This document shows, piece after piece, positions 9,050 through 18,400 of a DNA stretch of 64,000 nt. A program made the position numbers and the translations under genes. The stretch is from NCBI GenBank assembly GCA_905182555.1, contig CAJJBX010000005.1:1-64000 (forward strand). The letters run 5' to 3'. Source of the DNA: an uncultured Ilumatobacter sp. Lineage in GTDB: Bacteria; Actinomycetota; Acidimicrobiia; Acidimicrobiales; Ilumatobacteraceae. Under the pieces are notes generated by a model. The model saw only the letters and a list, made by a program, of their open reading frames with translations. It searched no databases and was not told where the DNA came from. How positions within the stretch are numbered: the first letter of the stretch is position 1; every line of letters begins with the position of its first letter.

Positions 9050-10228
9050 ATGCGCACCGCCAGCGGCTGGGCCGCAGTGGTTTTGGTCGGCCTTGGGGCC
9101 GTAGTCGCTCAGGCCTTCGGGCGATTCACCTACAGCGTCCTGCTGCCGGCAATCCGCAACGACCTCGGCCACTCCAACACGGTCGCTGGCTTGCTCGGCA
9201 CGACCAACGTGCTCGCCTATCTCGTCGGCACCTTCATGGTCGCGTCGCTCACCACCCGATTCCCACTCCTTACCGTGTTGCGGAGCGGGTTCGCATTCTC
9301 TCTCGGCGGCATTGCGCTAGCTGCCGTTGCACCGAACGTCTTCATTTTGGGCATCGCGCTCTTCTCGATGGGCTTCGGTGGCGCTTTGATTTGGGTGCCG
9401 TCGCCCGCAATCGCTGCAGCGGCCGTTAGCCCACATCGGCGCGGCCTCGCCGTCGGCACGATCGGTGGTGGCGTGGGCATCGGGATCGTGGTCAGCGGCC
9501 AACTGGCACGCGTTGTGCGCGACCGTTCGGGCGACTCCGCGTGGCGCGACGTCTACCGGATCGACCTCGCCGTCGGCGTCGTGATCGTCATTGCAATTGT
9601 CCTCCTCCTGCGCCACAGCCAGAACGCACCAAGCGGCCAACGCGTCGGTGGCGCTGGCTTCGGCGTCCTGCGCCAGATGCCTGGCTGGATTCCCATCACC
9701 GGCGCCTACGTCGCCTACGGGTTTAGCTACCTGATCGCCATCTCCTTCCTAACATCGCGGTTGGAAGACGATGCCGGGTTCAGCGAGGGCCTCGCCTCGA
9801 CGATGTTCACCTTGGTCGGAATCGGAGCAATTCTCGGCGGCATCATGATGGGCGTGATCGCCAGCCGATTCGGCGAACGACGAACGCTCGTTACCGGATA
9901 TGTGATGTTTGCGATCGCATTCGCCGGGGTCCTCACCGGCGTTGTCGGTGTGGTCGCAGCGAGTTCGGTCGTGATTGGCCTGATGTTCGGCGGGCTGCCA
10001 TCGGTCATCATTGGTTATGTCGTCCGAAACACGAGTCCCGAAGCGTTCGGCCCCAGTTTTGCCGCAGCAACTTTCGCATTCGGGGGTGCGCAGGTCACGT
10101 CACCGCAACTCGGCGGTTTAATCGCCGACATCACCGGCGGGTTCACCCTCGTGTTCGTCGTTGCAATCGGCTTTGCTCTGGCAGGCGCGGCAACGTCCAG
10201 CCGGTGGTGCAGCCTAGGGGTAGCCTAG
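9050..10228 (+). CDS. MFS transporter, YbfB/YjiJ family
   Basis: 392 residues with about twelve hydrophobic segments. The opening AQAFGRFTYSVLLPAIRNDL and the FMVASLTTRFP loop are typical of the YbfB/YjiJ branch of the major facilitator superfamily. It begins 5 bp after the decarboxylase stop codon, so co-expression is expected. The substrate is not known. The last residues (TSSRWCSLGVA) look less conserved and end in a small direct repeat of GGTAGCC/TAGC-like bases just before repeat copy B. Confidence 0.85.
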   Translation: MRTASGWAAVVLVGLGAVVAQAFGRFTYSVLLPAIRNDLGHSNTVAGLLGTTNVLAYLVGTFMVASLTTRFPLLTVLRSGFAFSLGGIALAAVAPNVFILGIALFSMGFGGALIWVPSPAIAAAAVSPHRRGLAVGTIGGGVGIGIVVSGQLARVVRDRSGDSAWRDVYRIDLAVGVVIVIAIVLLLRHSQNAPSGQRVGGAGFGVLRQMPGWIPITGAYVAYGFSYLIAISFLTSRLEDDAGFSEGLASTMFTLVGIGAILGGIMMGVIASRFGERRTLVTGYVMFAIAFAGVLTGVVGVVAASSVVIGLMFGGLPSVIIGYVVRNTSPEAFGPSFAAATFAFGGAQVTSPQLGGLIADITGGFTLVFVVAIGFALAGAATSSRWCSLGVA

Positions 10229-10252
10229 CGGTGGCGCAGGGCTGGGGCTATA

Positions 10253-10286
10253 GTTGCGGCTGGGGTCAGGCCCCTTTCGCAACTCT
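10253..10286. repeat. Palindromic repeat family 1, copy B
   Basis: Same 34-bp element as at 768-801 and in the same orientation, differing at two inner bases (GGCT for GGAT). It again begins within a TAG triplet. It lies between the MFS gene and the short-chain dehydrogenase, both on the plus strand, and may have displaced the natural start of the latter. Confidence 0.85.
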
Positions 10287-10341
10287 GTGCCGGCGACCGA
10301 GTGGGCCCGGCCAAGATGAGGAAGCAATTGCACTGCTCACC

Positions 10342-11088
10342 ATGGCCACCGGCTACGTCGGTCCGGCGCTCGCGCGCACAATGGCCGACCGCGGCTTCGA
10401 TCTCGTCCTGCAAGGCGCCGACGAGAACGGTCGGATGGGCACCGCTGAGACGCCGTTTTCGGAGCTCGTCCCTGACCTCGAGGCCCGCGGTGCGGCTGTC
10501 GAGACCGTCAGCGACGTTGACCTGACCACTGCGGCCGGCAACCAGGCCGCAGTAAGCGCCGCTCTCGATCGGTTCGGCCAGCTCGACTCCGCATGCCTGG
10601 TGACCGGTGAAATCATCACCGGAAAGTTTCTCGACATGACGACCGAGCAGTGGGAAACAATCAAACTGACCAACCTCGACATGGTGTTCCACGGGCTCCA
10701 AGCCGTCCTTGGTCCGATGGTTGCGACCGGCCGAGGCCAAGTTGTCGTGTTCACATCGTCGACGGGCGCTCGTCCCGACCCAATCACTTCGATCTACGGC
10801 GGCACCCGGGCCGGAGCGAATGGCATCGTCCGAGCAGTCGGCCTTGAGATGGCCCGCGCCGGGATCCAGGTCAACGCTGTGGGCACGAACTTCATGGACT
10901 TTCCCGGGTTCATCAAGGCGACCGGCGCCGACGATCCTGAGCGACGCGCAAAGATTGAAGCGCAAACGCCGCTGCGACGCCTCGGCACAACCGAGGAATT
11001 GGCGCATGTCACCGCTCCCCTCCTCGACGGAAAGAACCGCTTCCAGACCGGGCAGTTCTTTGACTTCTCTGGCGGCTGGGGCGCCTGA
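10342..11088 (+). CDS. Short-chain dehydrogenase/reductase
   Basis: NAD(P)-dependent oxidoreductase with a Rossmann fold. The glycine motif appears as TMATGYVGPALA, an unusual variant of TGxxxGIG. The catalytic set is seen as a Ser in FTSSTGA and Tyr-x-x-x-Arg in SIYGGTRAGANG, where Lys is expected, so the active-site lysine appears replaced by Arg. The listed ATG removes the first beta strand (AIALL); the frame is open further upstream, through repeat copy B, without an obvious start. Either a non-ATG start near 10315 is used or a base is missing. The C-terminus (FFDFSGGWGA) is complete. Confidence 0.75.
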   Translation: MATGYVGPALARTMADRGFDLVLQGADENGRMGTAETPFSELVPDLEARGAAVETVSDVDLTTAAGNQAAVSAALDRFGQLDSACLVTGEIITGKFLDMTTEQWETIKLTNLDMVFHGLQAVLGPMVATGRGQVVVFTSSTGARPDPITSIYGGTRAGANGIVRAVGLEMARAGIQVNAVGTNFMDFPGFIKATGADDPERRAKIEAQTPLRRLGTTEELAHVTAPLLDGKNRFQTGQFFDFSGGWGA

Positions 11089-11118
11089 CGCCCTCATCCT
11101 CCCGCCCCCTCCCCCCAG

Positions 11119-11152
11119 AGAGTTGCGAAAGGGGCCTGACCCCATACGCAAC
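11119..11152. repeat. Palindromic repeat family 1, copy C (inverted)
   Basis: Reverse complement of the element at 768-801, with TA instead of GA in the inner spacer. It lies between the convergent SDR and NUDIX genes, and as in copy A the TAG stop of the flanking gene (11152-11154) overlaps its first base. This recurring overlap with stop codons is unusual. Confidence 0.85.
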
Positions 11153-11814
11153 TATCTGGGCAGGGTGATCAGGTCGAACAGCATTCGACCGGTGGCGCCC
11201 CAGATTGTTTCGTCATCGAGTTCAAAGAAGTGCAAGGGCCGATCGAGCGGCAAGTTGCCCCAACGCTCCAGGCGATAGGTCGACGGCTTGGTGAGTTCGC
11301 TAATCGGCGTCCACATGACTCGATCGGCTTCCATGGTCTGGGGTTCGAGGTGCGGCCGTTCGATGGAATCGAGTCTGGCGACGACTGGAACGATGTAGCT
11401 CTTCGAGACGATGGTGCTCAGGTGTTCGAGTTCACCGACGATCGTCGACAGGGCGGGGTCAAGTCCGACTTCTTCATGCGCCTCCCGGACCGCAGCCTCG
11501 ATCGCCGTTTCACCTGGGTCAACACGGCCACCCGGGAAACTGATCTCGCCCTTGTGATTGCGCATCTCCATCGAGCGTCGCGTCAGCAGCACCTCGGCGC
11601 CATTCGGCCCGTCGGCCAACAGGCACAAGACAGCGGAGAGCTTGGCATCAGGAAAGGTAGGCAACATCGGCCCCGACCGTTCTGGGACCGGAGCAACCAA
11701 TTCATCAACCGACCATGATGAGCCGAGCTCCCACGGTGTCGCGAAGTGTTCAGTAAATGCAGGAGGACGGGGAACGCGATTGCGTTGCGCTCCGCCTGCG
11801 CGCATGTTGGTCAT
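11152..11814 (-). CDS. NUDIX hydrolase (CoA pyrophosphatase-like)
   Basis: 220 residues. The Nudix box reads GGRVDPGETAIEAAVREAHEEVGL, matching GX5EX7REUXEEXGU, and it is preceded by LLTRRSMEMRNHKGEISFPGG, the pattern of the CoA pyrophosphatase subgroup (NudL/YeaB-like), which cleaves CoA to 4'-phosphopantetheine and 3',5'-ADP. Substrate assignment is from this subgroup pattern only. The ATG at 11814 follows the stop of a 55-codon gene by 8 bp. Its TAG stop overlaps repeat copy C. Confidence 0.88.
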   Translation of the reverse strand: MTNMRAGGAQRNRVPRPPAFTEHFATPWELGSSWSVDELVAPVPERSGPMLPTFPDAKLSAVLCLLADGPNGAEVLLTRRSMEMRNHKGEISFPGGRVDPGETAIEAAVREAHEEVGLDPALSTIVGELEHLSTIVSKSYIVPVVARLDSIERPHLEPQTMEADRVMWTPISELTKPSTYRLERWGNLPLDRPLHFFELDDETIWGATGRMLFDLITLPR

Positions 11815-11822
11815 AAGGCCAT

Positions 11823-11990
11823 TCAGTCGGACGGCTTCCAGCCCTGCTCGACCAGCTCGGCAAGCACCCGCGAAAGGCCCGCTGACTTCATGTTCGCGAG
11901 CACCCAGCCAGGCTGCTGTCCACCCGTTTCGAACTCTTCCCACGCTGCAAAGATCTTTGCAAGATCAGGCGCAGGTGGTACAAAACTCAT
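11823..11990 (-). CDS. Small protein of 55 residues, unknown
   Basis: A short frame beginning MSFVPPAPDLAKIFAAWEEF and ending EQGWKPSD, with regular amphipathic helices and no low-complexity bias. It lies 8 bp upstream of the NUDIX gene on the same strand. The composition and tight spacing support a genuine gene, probably translationally linked to the hydrolase. I do not recognise a family; the pattern of Trp and acidic residues suggests a small helical partner protein. Confidence 0.55.
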   Translation of the reverse strand: MSFVPPAPDLAKIFAAWEEFETGGQQPGWVLANMKSAGLSRVLAELVEQGWKPSD

Positions 11991-12038
11991 AGCGGCAGGA
12001 TACGAGCCGACGTCGGGGCTGACACTCAGCTGCCCGTG

Positions 12039-12664
12039 TCAATCATTCTTCGATTCCTTGCGCTTCTTATTCATCCGCTTCGCCGCGTTCACCCCGCCCC
12101 CACGGCCCGACCAGCCTTCTTGCCAAGCTCTTCGCTCTGCGGACGCGCCGGCCCCTCCTGCCGAGCTTCCTTGCGCTTCTTATTCATCCGCTTCGCCGCG
12201 TTCACCCCGCCGCCCACGGCCCGACCAGCCTTCTTGCCAAGCTCTTCGCTCTGCGGGCGCGCCAACCGCTCCTGGCGAGCTTGCTTGATCCGTTTCTTGT
12301 TTTTCTTGCTGATCGCCTTCTCGGCAAAGTCGGAGTTCAACCAAATGAAGAACATCACAAACGCAATACCACACAGCAACAAACGCCCCGTGCTGTCCAC
12401 GTCGAGCACCTGCTGAAACGCGGCGCCCACCAGTAGCAACATCACGACGACGTCAAGCCAGCGGTGCACCGTTCGGCTCACCAACGGAAACGCTGAAGCC
12501 GGGCCCCTGGCAATCGCCGCGTTCATCACCACAACCGCGCCCATCACAACAGGGACCACCGGCTCCGGCACCTGAAACGCCGCGCCAATCAAAACGATGC
12601 CGATGAGGTACTCAACCACCTGGTGCATCCAGAACGGACGCTGTGCACCCTCAATCGCCGGCAT
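12039..12664 (-). CDS. Membrane protein with basic C-terminal 38-residue tandem repeats (one-base frame break)
   Basis: Starts MPAIEGAQRPFWMHQVVEYL and has four hydrophobic helices arranged as two similar halves, then a basic tail rich in Lys/Arg. The tail has two copies of a 38-residue unit containing ARPQSEELGKKAGRAVG and NAAKRMNKKRKE. In the second (distal) copy a base is missing in a run of C (ACCCCGCCCCCAC versus ACCCCGCCGCCCAC), so the literal frame stops at 12089. Restoring it extends the protein to a TGA at 12039 and ends in KRKESKND. The function is unknown. The paired-helix core followed by a basic tail could bind nucleic acid or ribosome at the membrane, which is speculation. Confidence 0.6.
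12068..12294. repeat. 113/114-bp direct tandem duplication
   Basis: Two adjacent units, 12068-12180 and 12181-12294, nearly identical over most of their length. Both encode the 38-residue basic repeat at the end of the membrane protein. The one-base length difference between the units is what breaks the reading frame. Confidence 0.85.
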
Positions 12665-12833
12665 AACGAGAGAGTACCGAGAGAAGAGAGCGAGTACAGC
12701 AGAAGCGAAGGCAGCAGCCAGTGAAAAAGCGCGTAGGCCGCGACGACGTGGCCCCCGGGCGTTGAACAACCCAGATGGAGGGCCAAGACGCACGCCGAGC
12801 CAGCGAGGTCACGAGCGGGGCGAAAACGAGCGC

Positions 12834-12866
12834 AGCCCCGGAATCGCTCAATGCGATTCCGGGGCT
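12834..12866 (-). terminator. Intrinsic terminator downstream of groEL
   Basis: A perfect 13-bp stem, AGCCCCGGAATCG and its complement, around a 7-base loop (CTCAATG). On the minus strand it is followed seven bases later by TTTT. It lies about 90 bp past the groEL stop codon, the right place to end the groES-groEL transcript. A weaker inverted repeat (CGGCACGAC/GTCGTGCCG, 12917-12947) lies closer to groEL. The remaining gap to the membrane-protein start contains nothing else I can support. Confidence 0.75.
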
Positions 12867-12955
12867 GGACTGATAATCGGAGCGACGAAGTCGATCCACC
12901 CTGACGGAGTCAGGGGCCGGCACGACCGATTTGGGTCAGAGTCGTGCCGAGAGGA

Positions 12956-14604
<1,649 letters not shown>

Positions 14605-14638
14605 TCAGATCTTGTGGTGGTTGCAGCGGTGGGGTTGC

Positions 14639-14929
14639 TCAGCCGACGATGGCGAGCACGTCACGGCTGTTGAGGACGAGCAGGTCTTCGCCACCCGAGG
14701 CGACCTCGGTGCCGCCGTACTTGCTGTACAGAACGGTGTCTCCGACGCTGATGCCGACGGCGATGAGTTCACCGGTGCTGTCGGAGCGCTTGCCCGGACC
14801 GACGGCGAGGACTTCGCCCTGCTGCGGCTTCTCTTTGGCTGTGTCGGGAATGACGAGACCGGAAGCGGTCTGAGTCTCGGGCTCTGCGGGTCGGACGACG
14901 ATGCGGTCGTCCAGCGGCTTCAGGTTCAT
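14639..14929 (-). CDS. groES: Co-chaperonin GroES
   Basis: 96 residues ([20 protein letters not shown] to the tail RDVLAIVG), the heptameric lid of GroEL. It has the mobile-loop region [11 protein letters not shown] and the KYGGTEV beta strands of the family. The ATG at 14929 is preceded by a strong ribosome-binding site, GGAGG, eight bases upstream; an in-frame ATG at 14950 is therefore rejected. It is 49 bp upstream of groEL and under CIRCE control. Confidence 0.96.
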   Translation of the reverse strand: MNLKPLDDRIVVRPAEPETQTASGLVIPDTAKEKPQQGEVLAVGPGKRSDSTGELIAVGISVGDTVLYSKYGGTEVASGGEDLLVLNSRDVLAIVG

Positions 14930-14995
14930 GTGTGTTGCCTCCATTGGCACGTCACTGTTGTGTTGGTGATGAATCGGTTTGAGTCAAGTACCGAA

Positions 14996-15022
14996 TTGGC
15001 ACTCTCACCTACCGAGTGCCAA
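14996..15022 (-). promoter_or_regulatory. CIRCE operator (HrcA binding site)
   Basis: TTGGCACTC, nine spacer bases, GAGTGCCAA: a perfect inverted repeat with the layout and nearly the consensus of CIRCE (TTAGCACTC-N9-GAGTGCTAA). It lies 67 bp before the groES ATG and immediately downstream of a promoter -10 box, so HrcA bound here would block initiation and would be released on heat shock. hrcA itself is not in the window. Confidence 0.95.
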
Positions 15023-15050
15023 TCATAAATGTCGCGCGAGACAATGGCAA
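15022..15050 (-). promoter_or_regulatory. Housekeeping-type promoter of groES-groEL
   Basis: On the minus strand TTGCCA (15045-15050), exactly 17 spacer bases, then TATGAT (15022-15027). This is close to the sigma-70/SigA consensus. The -10 box abuts the CIRCE operator, sharing its last base with the operator arm, which explains repression by HrcA. Confidence 0.88.
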
Positions 15051-15082
15051 CCGGTAAGGCCGACTGCTCACGAGAAGTTCTT

Positions 15083-15670
15083 CTACTGTTCAGGCCGATG
15101 TGGCGTCGCGGAGCAGCCTGAGGCCTCCCATTGGGCCACTTCTTCGCGTTGTCCCTCTTGATCTTCTCGACGAAGGCCCGCACCTTTGCGTCGTGCGCCA
15201 GCGTGGCCGCCTTCCGCGCCGGTCCCCAGGTACCAGTCGATCGCGGCGTCTTCGAGATCACCGAACGTGACCTCGGTGGCGACGACGATCGTGCTTGAGC
15301 GACGGGCTCCGGTGATGGGCACCGACACCGTGACGCCTGTGTGGACGAGATGGGTTCGCCCAGACAGCATGCGCAACATCCGGTACGCATCGTCAGCGTC
15401 GAGCGGCTTCTCAAGGATCTCGCCTTTGACGTCGACGGTCGTGTCGGCAGCGAGCACGATCTCAGCTGGGCTGGCGAGCGGTGAGCCCATGGACGCAGCC
15501 GCTTTCTCGATTGAAAGCCGACGCACGTAGTTCCCCGGAGCTTCACCTGCCAGCGGGGTCTCATCGATGTCGGCGGGCCGGACCGAAAATCGCAAACCGG
15601 CTCCTGACAGGAGCTCACGCCTCCGAGGAGAACCGGACGCCAGAACAAGTGGCGCCGCGAGATCAAACAC
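15083..15670 (-). CDS. maf: Maf-family nucleotide pyrophosphatase with foreign C-terminus
   Basis: The first 150 residues are a good Maf protein, a house-cleaning nucleoside triphosphate pyrophosphatase. They show LVLASGSPRRRELL at the N-terminus, VLAADTTVDVKGEILEKP and MLSGRTHLVHTGVTV. After DWYLGTG (about 15225) the usual Maf tail (GKAGxYAIQG) is missing. In this frame the rest is Arg/Gly-rich and looks out of frame, while another frame reads a lysine-rich stretch (AKVRAFVEKIKRDNAKKW) that looks like the end of a different protein. The last third has therefore been replaced or disrupted. It starts 2 bp after dusB. Confidence 0.75.
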   Translation of the reverse strand: MFDLAAPLVLASGSPRRRELLSGAGLRFSVRPADIDETPLAGEAPGNYVRRLSIEKAAASMGSPLASPAEIVLAADTTVDVKGEILEKPLDADDAYRMLRMLSGRTHLVHTGVTVSVPITGARRSSTIVVATEVTFGDLEDAAIDWYLGTGAEGGHAGARRKGAGLRREDQEGQREEVAQWEASGCSATPHRPEQ

Positions 15671-15672
15671 GG

Positions 15673-16818
15673 TCAGCCGCCCGAGAGTGCCATGACATGG
15701 CTGTCGTCAGGGACCGAAACGTCGCTGTCAAGCCCGGCGCGCGTCTCGCCATCGAGCCACCCTGTCGGCAATGCCACCTTGATCGGGCCATTGGTATGGC
15801 CGCGCTTGATGCGCTCACCACCCTCGACGACCTCTGCGGCAGGGTCGAGCAGCGCCATGATGTCATCGAGCTCGGCAAGCGACGCACACAGTGCGAACCG
15901 GCGACGCACTTCGGAACCAACGGGGTAGCCACTCATGTACCAGCCGGAGTGCTTACGGAAGTCACGCATTGCGTGGTCTTCACCCATGTGCTCTGCGAGC
16001 AGGCGGCCGTGGAGCGCCATCACTTCGGCCACTTCGCCGAGCGTGCGACTCGGGCGAACCGCACGGCCCGACAGCGCCTCGACGAGGTCGCCGAACAACC
16101 ACGGGCGCCCGAGGCAGCCGCGCCCGATCACAACACCGTCGCAGCCGGTTGCTTCCATCATCTTCACTGCATCGGATGCTTCCCAGATGTCGCCATTGCC
16201 AAGCACCGGAATCGAGCCGACAGCATCCTTGAGCTCGCCGATTGCGTCCCACCGAGCCTCACCCGAGTAGTGCTGCTGGACCGTGCGAGCATGCAGCGCA
16301 ATCGCGGCGACGCCCTCTTCGGCGCAGATCTGGCCGGTTCGCTTGTGCATCAGCCAGTCGTCGAAGAGGCCCATCCGGAACTTCGTGGTGACCGGGATGC
16401 CATATGGCTCGGCGCTCTTCACCGCAGCGCGAACGATTGCACGAAGCAGCTCGGGCTTGGCCGGAACAGCTGCGCCGCCACCCTGCCGCGTAACTTTGGC
16501 AGCCGGGCAACCGAAGTTGATGTCAATGTGATCGACGCGGTCAGCGTCGCACAGGATGTGGACGGCCTCGCCCATGATTTCAGGGTCAGATCCATAGAGC
16601 TGCTGGCTGCGGGGCTGCTCGTTCGGCCCGAAGCTAATCATCCGGTCGGTTTTGGCGTTCTTGTGCACCACCGGTGTCGCCATCGCCATTTCGTTGACGT
16701 AGACCAGGCCGGGGGCATACCGACGGCAGAGTTCGCGGAACGGAGCATTCGTGACACCGGCCATCGGGGCAAGCACCACGGGAGCCGACAGCTCGTGAGC
16801 ACCGATCTTAAACGTCAT
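15673..16818 (-). CDS. dusB: tRNA-dihydrouridine synthase, DusB type
   Basis: 381-residue flavoenzyme that reduces uridine to dihydrouridine in tRNA D-loops. LAPMAGVTNAPFRELCRRY is the N-terminal FMN region, DINFGCPAAKV contains the catalytic Cys, and LHARTVQQHYSGEARW and LGNGDIWEA...GVVIGRG are the phosphate-binding strands. The C-terminal helical domain (FRKHSGWYMSGYPVGSEVRRRF) is present. ATG at 16818 is preferred over a GTG at 16848 by family length. It is followed at once by maf. Confidence 0.93.
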   Translation of the reverse strand: MTFKIGAHELSAPVVLAPMAGVTNAPFRELCRRYAPGLVYVNEMAMATPVVHKNAKTDRMISFGPNEQPRSQQLYGSDPEIMGEAVHILCDADRVDHIDINFGCPAAKVTRQGGGAAVPAKPELLRAIVRAAVKSAEPYGIPVTTKFRMGLFDDWLMHKRTGQICAEEGVAAIALHARTVQQHYSGEARWDAIGELKDAVGSIPVLGNGDIWEASDAVKMMEATGCDGVVIGRGCLGRPWLFGDLVEALSGRAVRPSRTLGEVAEVMALHGRLLAEHMGEDHAMRDFRKHSGWYMSGYPVGSEVRRRFALCASLAELDDIMALLDPAAEVVEGGERIKRGHTNGPIKVALPTGWLDGETRAGLDSDVSVPDDSHVMALSGG

Positions 16819-16911
16819 AGGCACAACGGTATCGCCTGCGTTTGTCACGCCGAGATCTGCTTGGTTTCAGGTCACGGTGTGACACGTTTCAGAAGGGCGG
16901 GTATGGCAGCT

Positions 16912-17367
16912 TCACGGCAGGTTTGCAATGGCTTGTTCGAGAAGATCCGTTTCGACGTCGATCGCAAGCCAGAGCGGCTGGTTCTGTTCGTTGATCTCGT
17001 CGGGCGACGTTGTGGCGATCACGAGATTTCCGGCGGAAGCCGCTTCGACCAGCACCTGGCCCTGCGCCGGCAGCACGAACGACACGCCGAAGGTGCACTC
17101 GACTGGCTTGGTGATCATCACTGCCAGCAGAAAGATGTGGGTTGCCTCATCCGACACAAGTTCAGCGGCGAGCGGCATTGCAACCGCCTCGGTATGGATG
17201 TCGCCGATGCCTTCGACTGCATGGACCCGGGCGAGGTCGGTGATTGCTGGGTGGCCTTGCGCATCGATAACAGCTGTGGGCCACTGCTTGCCGTCGACAT
17301 CGAGCATTGCACCGATATCGATCACCTGAAACACCGGAGCGTCAGGCTGTTCGGACGACTCAGACAT
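16912..17367 (-). CDS. Conserved hypothetical protein, 151 residues
   Basis: Not recognised. An acidic beta-rich protein (APVFQVIDIGAMLDVDGKQW, HIFLLAVMITKPVECTFGVSF) without signal peptide or membrane segment. Its start overlaps the tsaD stop by 8 bases, so it is translated with the tsaE-tsaB-rimI-tsaD set. A role linked to that cluster is possible but unsupported. Confidence 0.7.
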   Translation of the reverse strand: MSESSEQPDAPVFQVIDIGAMLDVDGKQWPTAVIDAQGHPAITDLARVHAVEGIGDIHTEAVAMPLAAELVSDEATHIFLLAVMITKPVECTFGVSFVLPAQGQVLVEAASAGNLVIATTSPDEINEQNQPLWLAIDVETDLLEQAIANLP

Positions 17368-18400
17368 TCAGAAAGGGCAAGCGGAGGTTTGGGGTGGCGC
17401 CGACGTCGAGCGGTGTCGGCCCGTCGGAACGGAGTCGATGCCAGCCGGCGGCCGCGATCATGGCGGCGTTATCCGTGCACATCGCCCGGCTCGGCAGGAA
17501 ACCCTGGATGCCGTCTTTCACGCATCCGTCGAGTATTTCCTCACGCAACAACGAATTCGCGGCGACGCCGCCGCCGAGCACGATGCTGGTCGCGCCGACT
17601 TCCTTCGCTGCGGCCCGGGCCTTCGTCACGAGGACGTCGACGACCGCAGCCTGGAACGACGCCGCGACGTCGGCCGAACTGACATCGGGGTGTTTACGGA
17701 CGTAGTTCATCACTGAGGTCTTCAACCCGGAGAACGAGAAGTTGTAGCTGCCATCGAGCAATGCCCGCGGGAATCTCACTGCCTCTGGGTCGCCGAGCAA
17801 GGCCGCCTCGTCGATCGCCGGGCCGCCCGGGTAGCCGAGGTCAAGAAACCGCGCGACCTTGTCGAAGGCTTCGCCGGCCGCGTCGTCGATCGTTTGACCG
17901 AGGAGCCGATAGCGGCCGTGGTCTTGCATCTCGACGAGCATCGTGTGACCACCCGAGACAAGCAGCACGACAAGCGGGAACTCGAGCGTCGGGTCTTCGA
18001 GCGACGCCGCGTACAGGTGCGCCTCCATGTGGTTCACACCAATGAACGGCACGTCGTACACGAGTGCAAGCGACTTCGCAGCCGACACACCGACAAGCAG
18101 CGCACCGACAAGACCAGGGCCCACGGTGCACGCAATGGCATCAATCCGCGAATCTTCGACCCCGGCTTCAACGATTGAACGGGCGATCACCGGATTGAGG
18201 ACCTCGAGGTGGGCGCGGGAGGCGACTTCGGGAACAACGCCGCCGAACTCCGCATGGATTTCGACCTGCGTTGAGACGACACTCGAAACGACGTCGTACC
18301 CTCCCATGACCAGCGCAGCAGCAGTCTCGTCGCAGCTGGTCTCGATGCCGAGAACAAGGGTCGATTCGCCGAACTCAGGGTGGGCGATTGACTCAGACAT
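17360..18400 (-). CDS. tsaD: tRNA N6-adenosine threonylcarbamoyltransferase
   Basis: 346 residues. Catalyses the last step of t6A37 formation in tRNAs that read ANN codons, together with TsaB and TsaE. LVLGIETSCDETAAALV is the N-terminal ASKHA phosphate loop, GVNHMEAHLYA holds the two metal-binding His residues, and LLVSGGHTMLV and LGGGVAANSLLREE are further family motifs. ATG at 18400 overlaps the rimI stop by 8 bases; the open frame to 18598 is a shadow. Confidence 0.96.
   Translation of the reverse strand: MSESIAHPEFGESTLVLGIETSCDETAAALVMGGYDVVSSVVSTQVEIHAEFGGVVPEVASRAHLEVLNPVIARSIVEAGVEDSRIDAIACTVGPGLVGALLVGVSAAKSLALVYDVPFIGVNHMEAHLYAASLEDPTLEFPLVVLLVSGGHTMLVEMQDHGRYRLLGQTIDDAAGEAFDKVARFLDLGYPGGPAIDEAALLGDPEAVRFPRALLDGSYNFSFSGLKTSVMNYVRKHPDVSSADVAASFQAAVVDVLVTKARAAAKEVGATSIVLGGGVAANSLLREEILDGCVKDGIQGFLPSRAMCTDNAAMIAAAGWHRLRSDGPTPLDVGATPNLRLPFLNV

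Noticed and set aside
10225-11151. 308-codon minus-strand frame between MFS and NUDIX genes
   Set aside because: It overlaps the recognisable SDR on the plus strand and both palindromes, and has no family motif.
15481-17682. 733-codon plus-strand open frame
   Set aside because: It runs antisense to maf, dusB, the 151-residue gene and tsaD, all recognisable on the minus strand.
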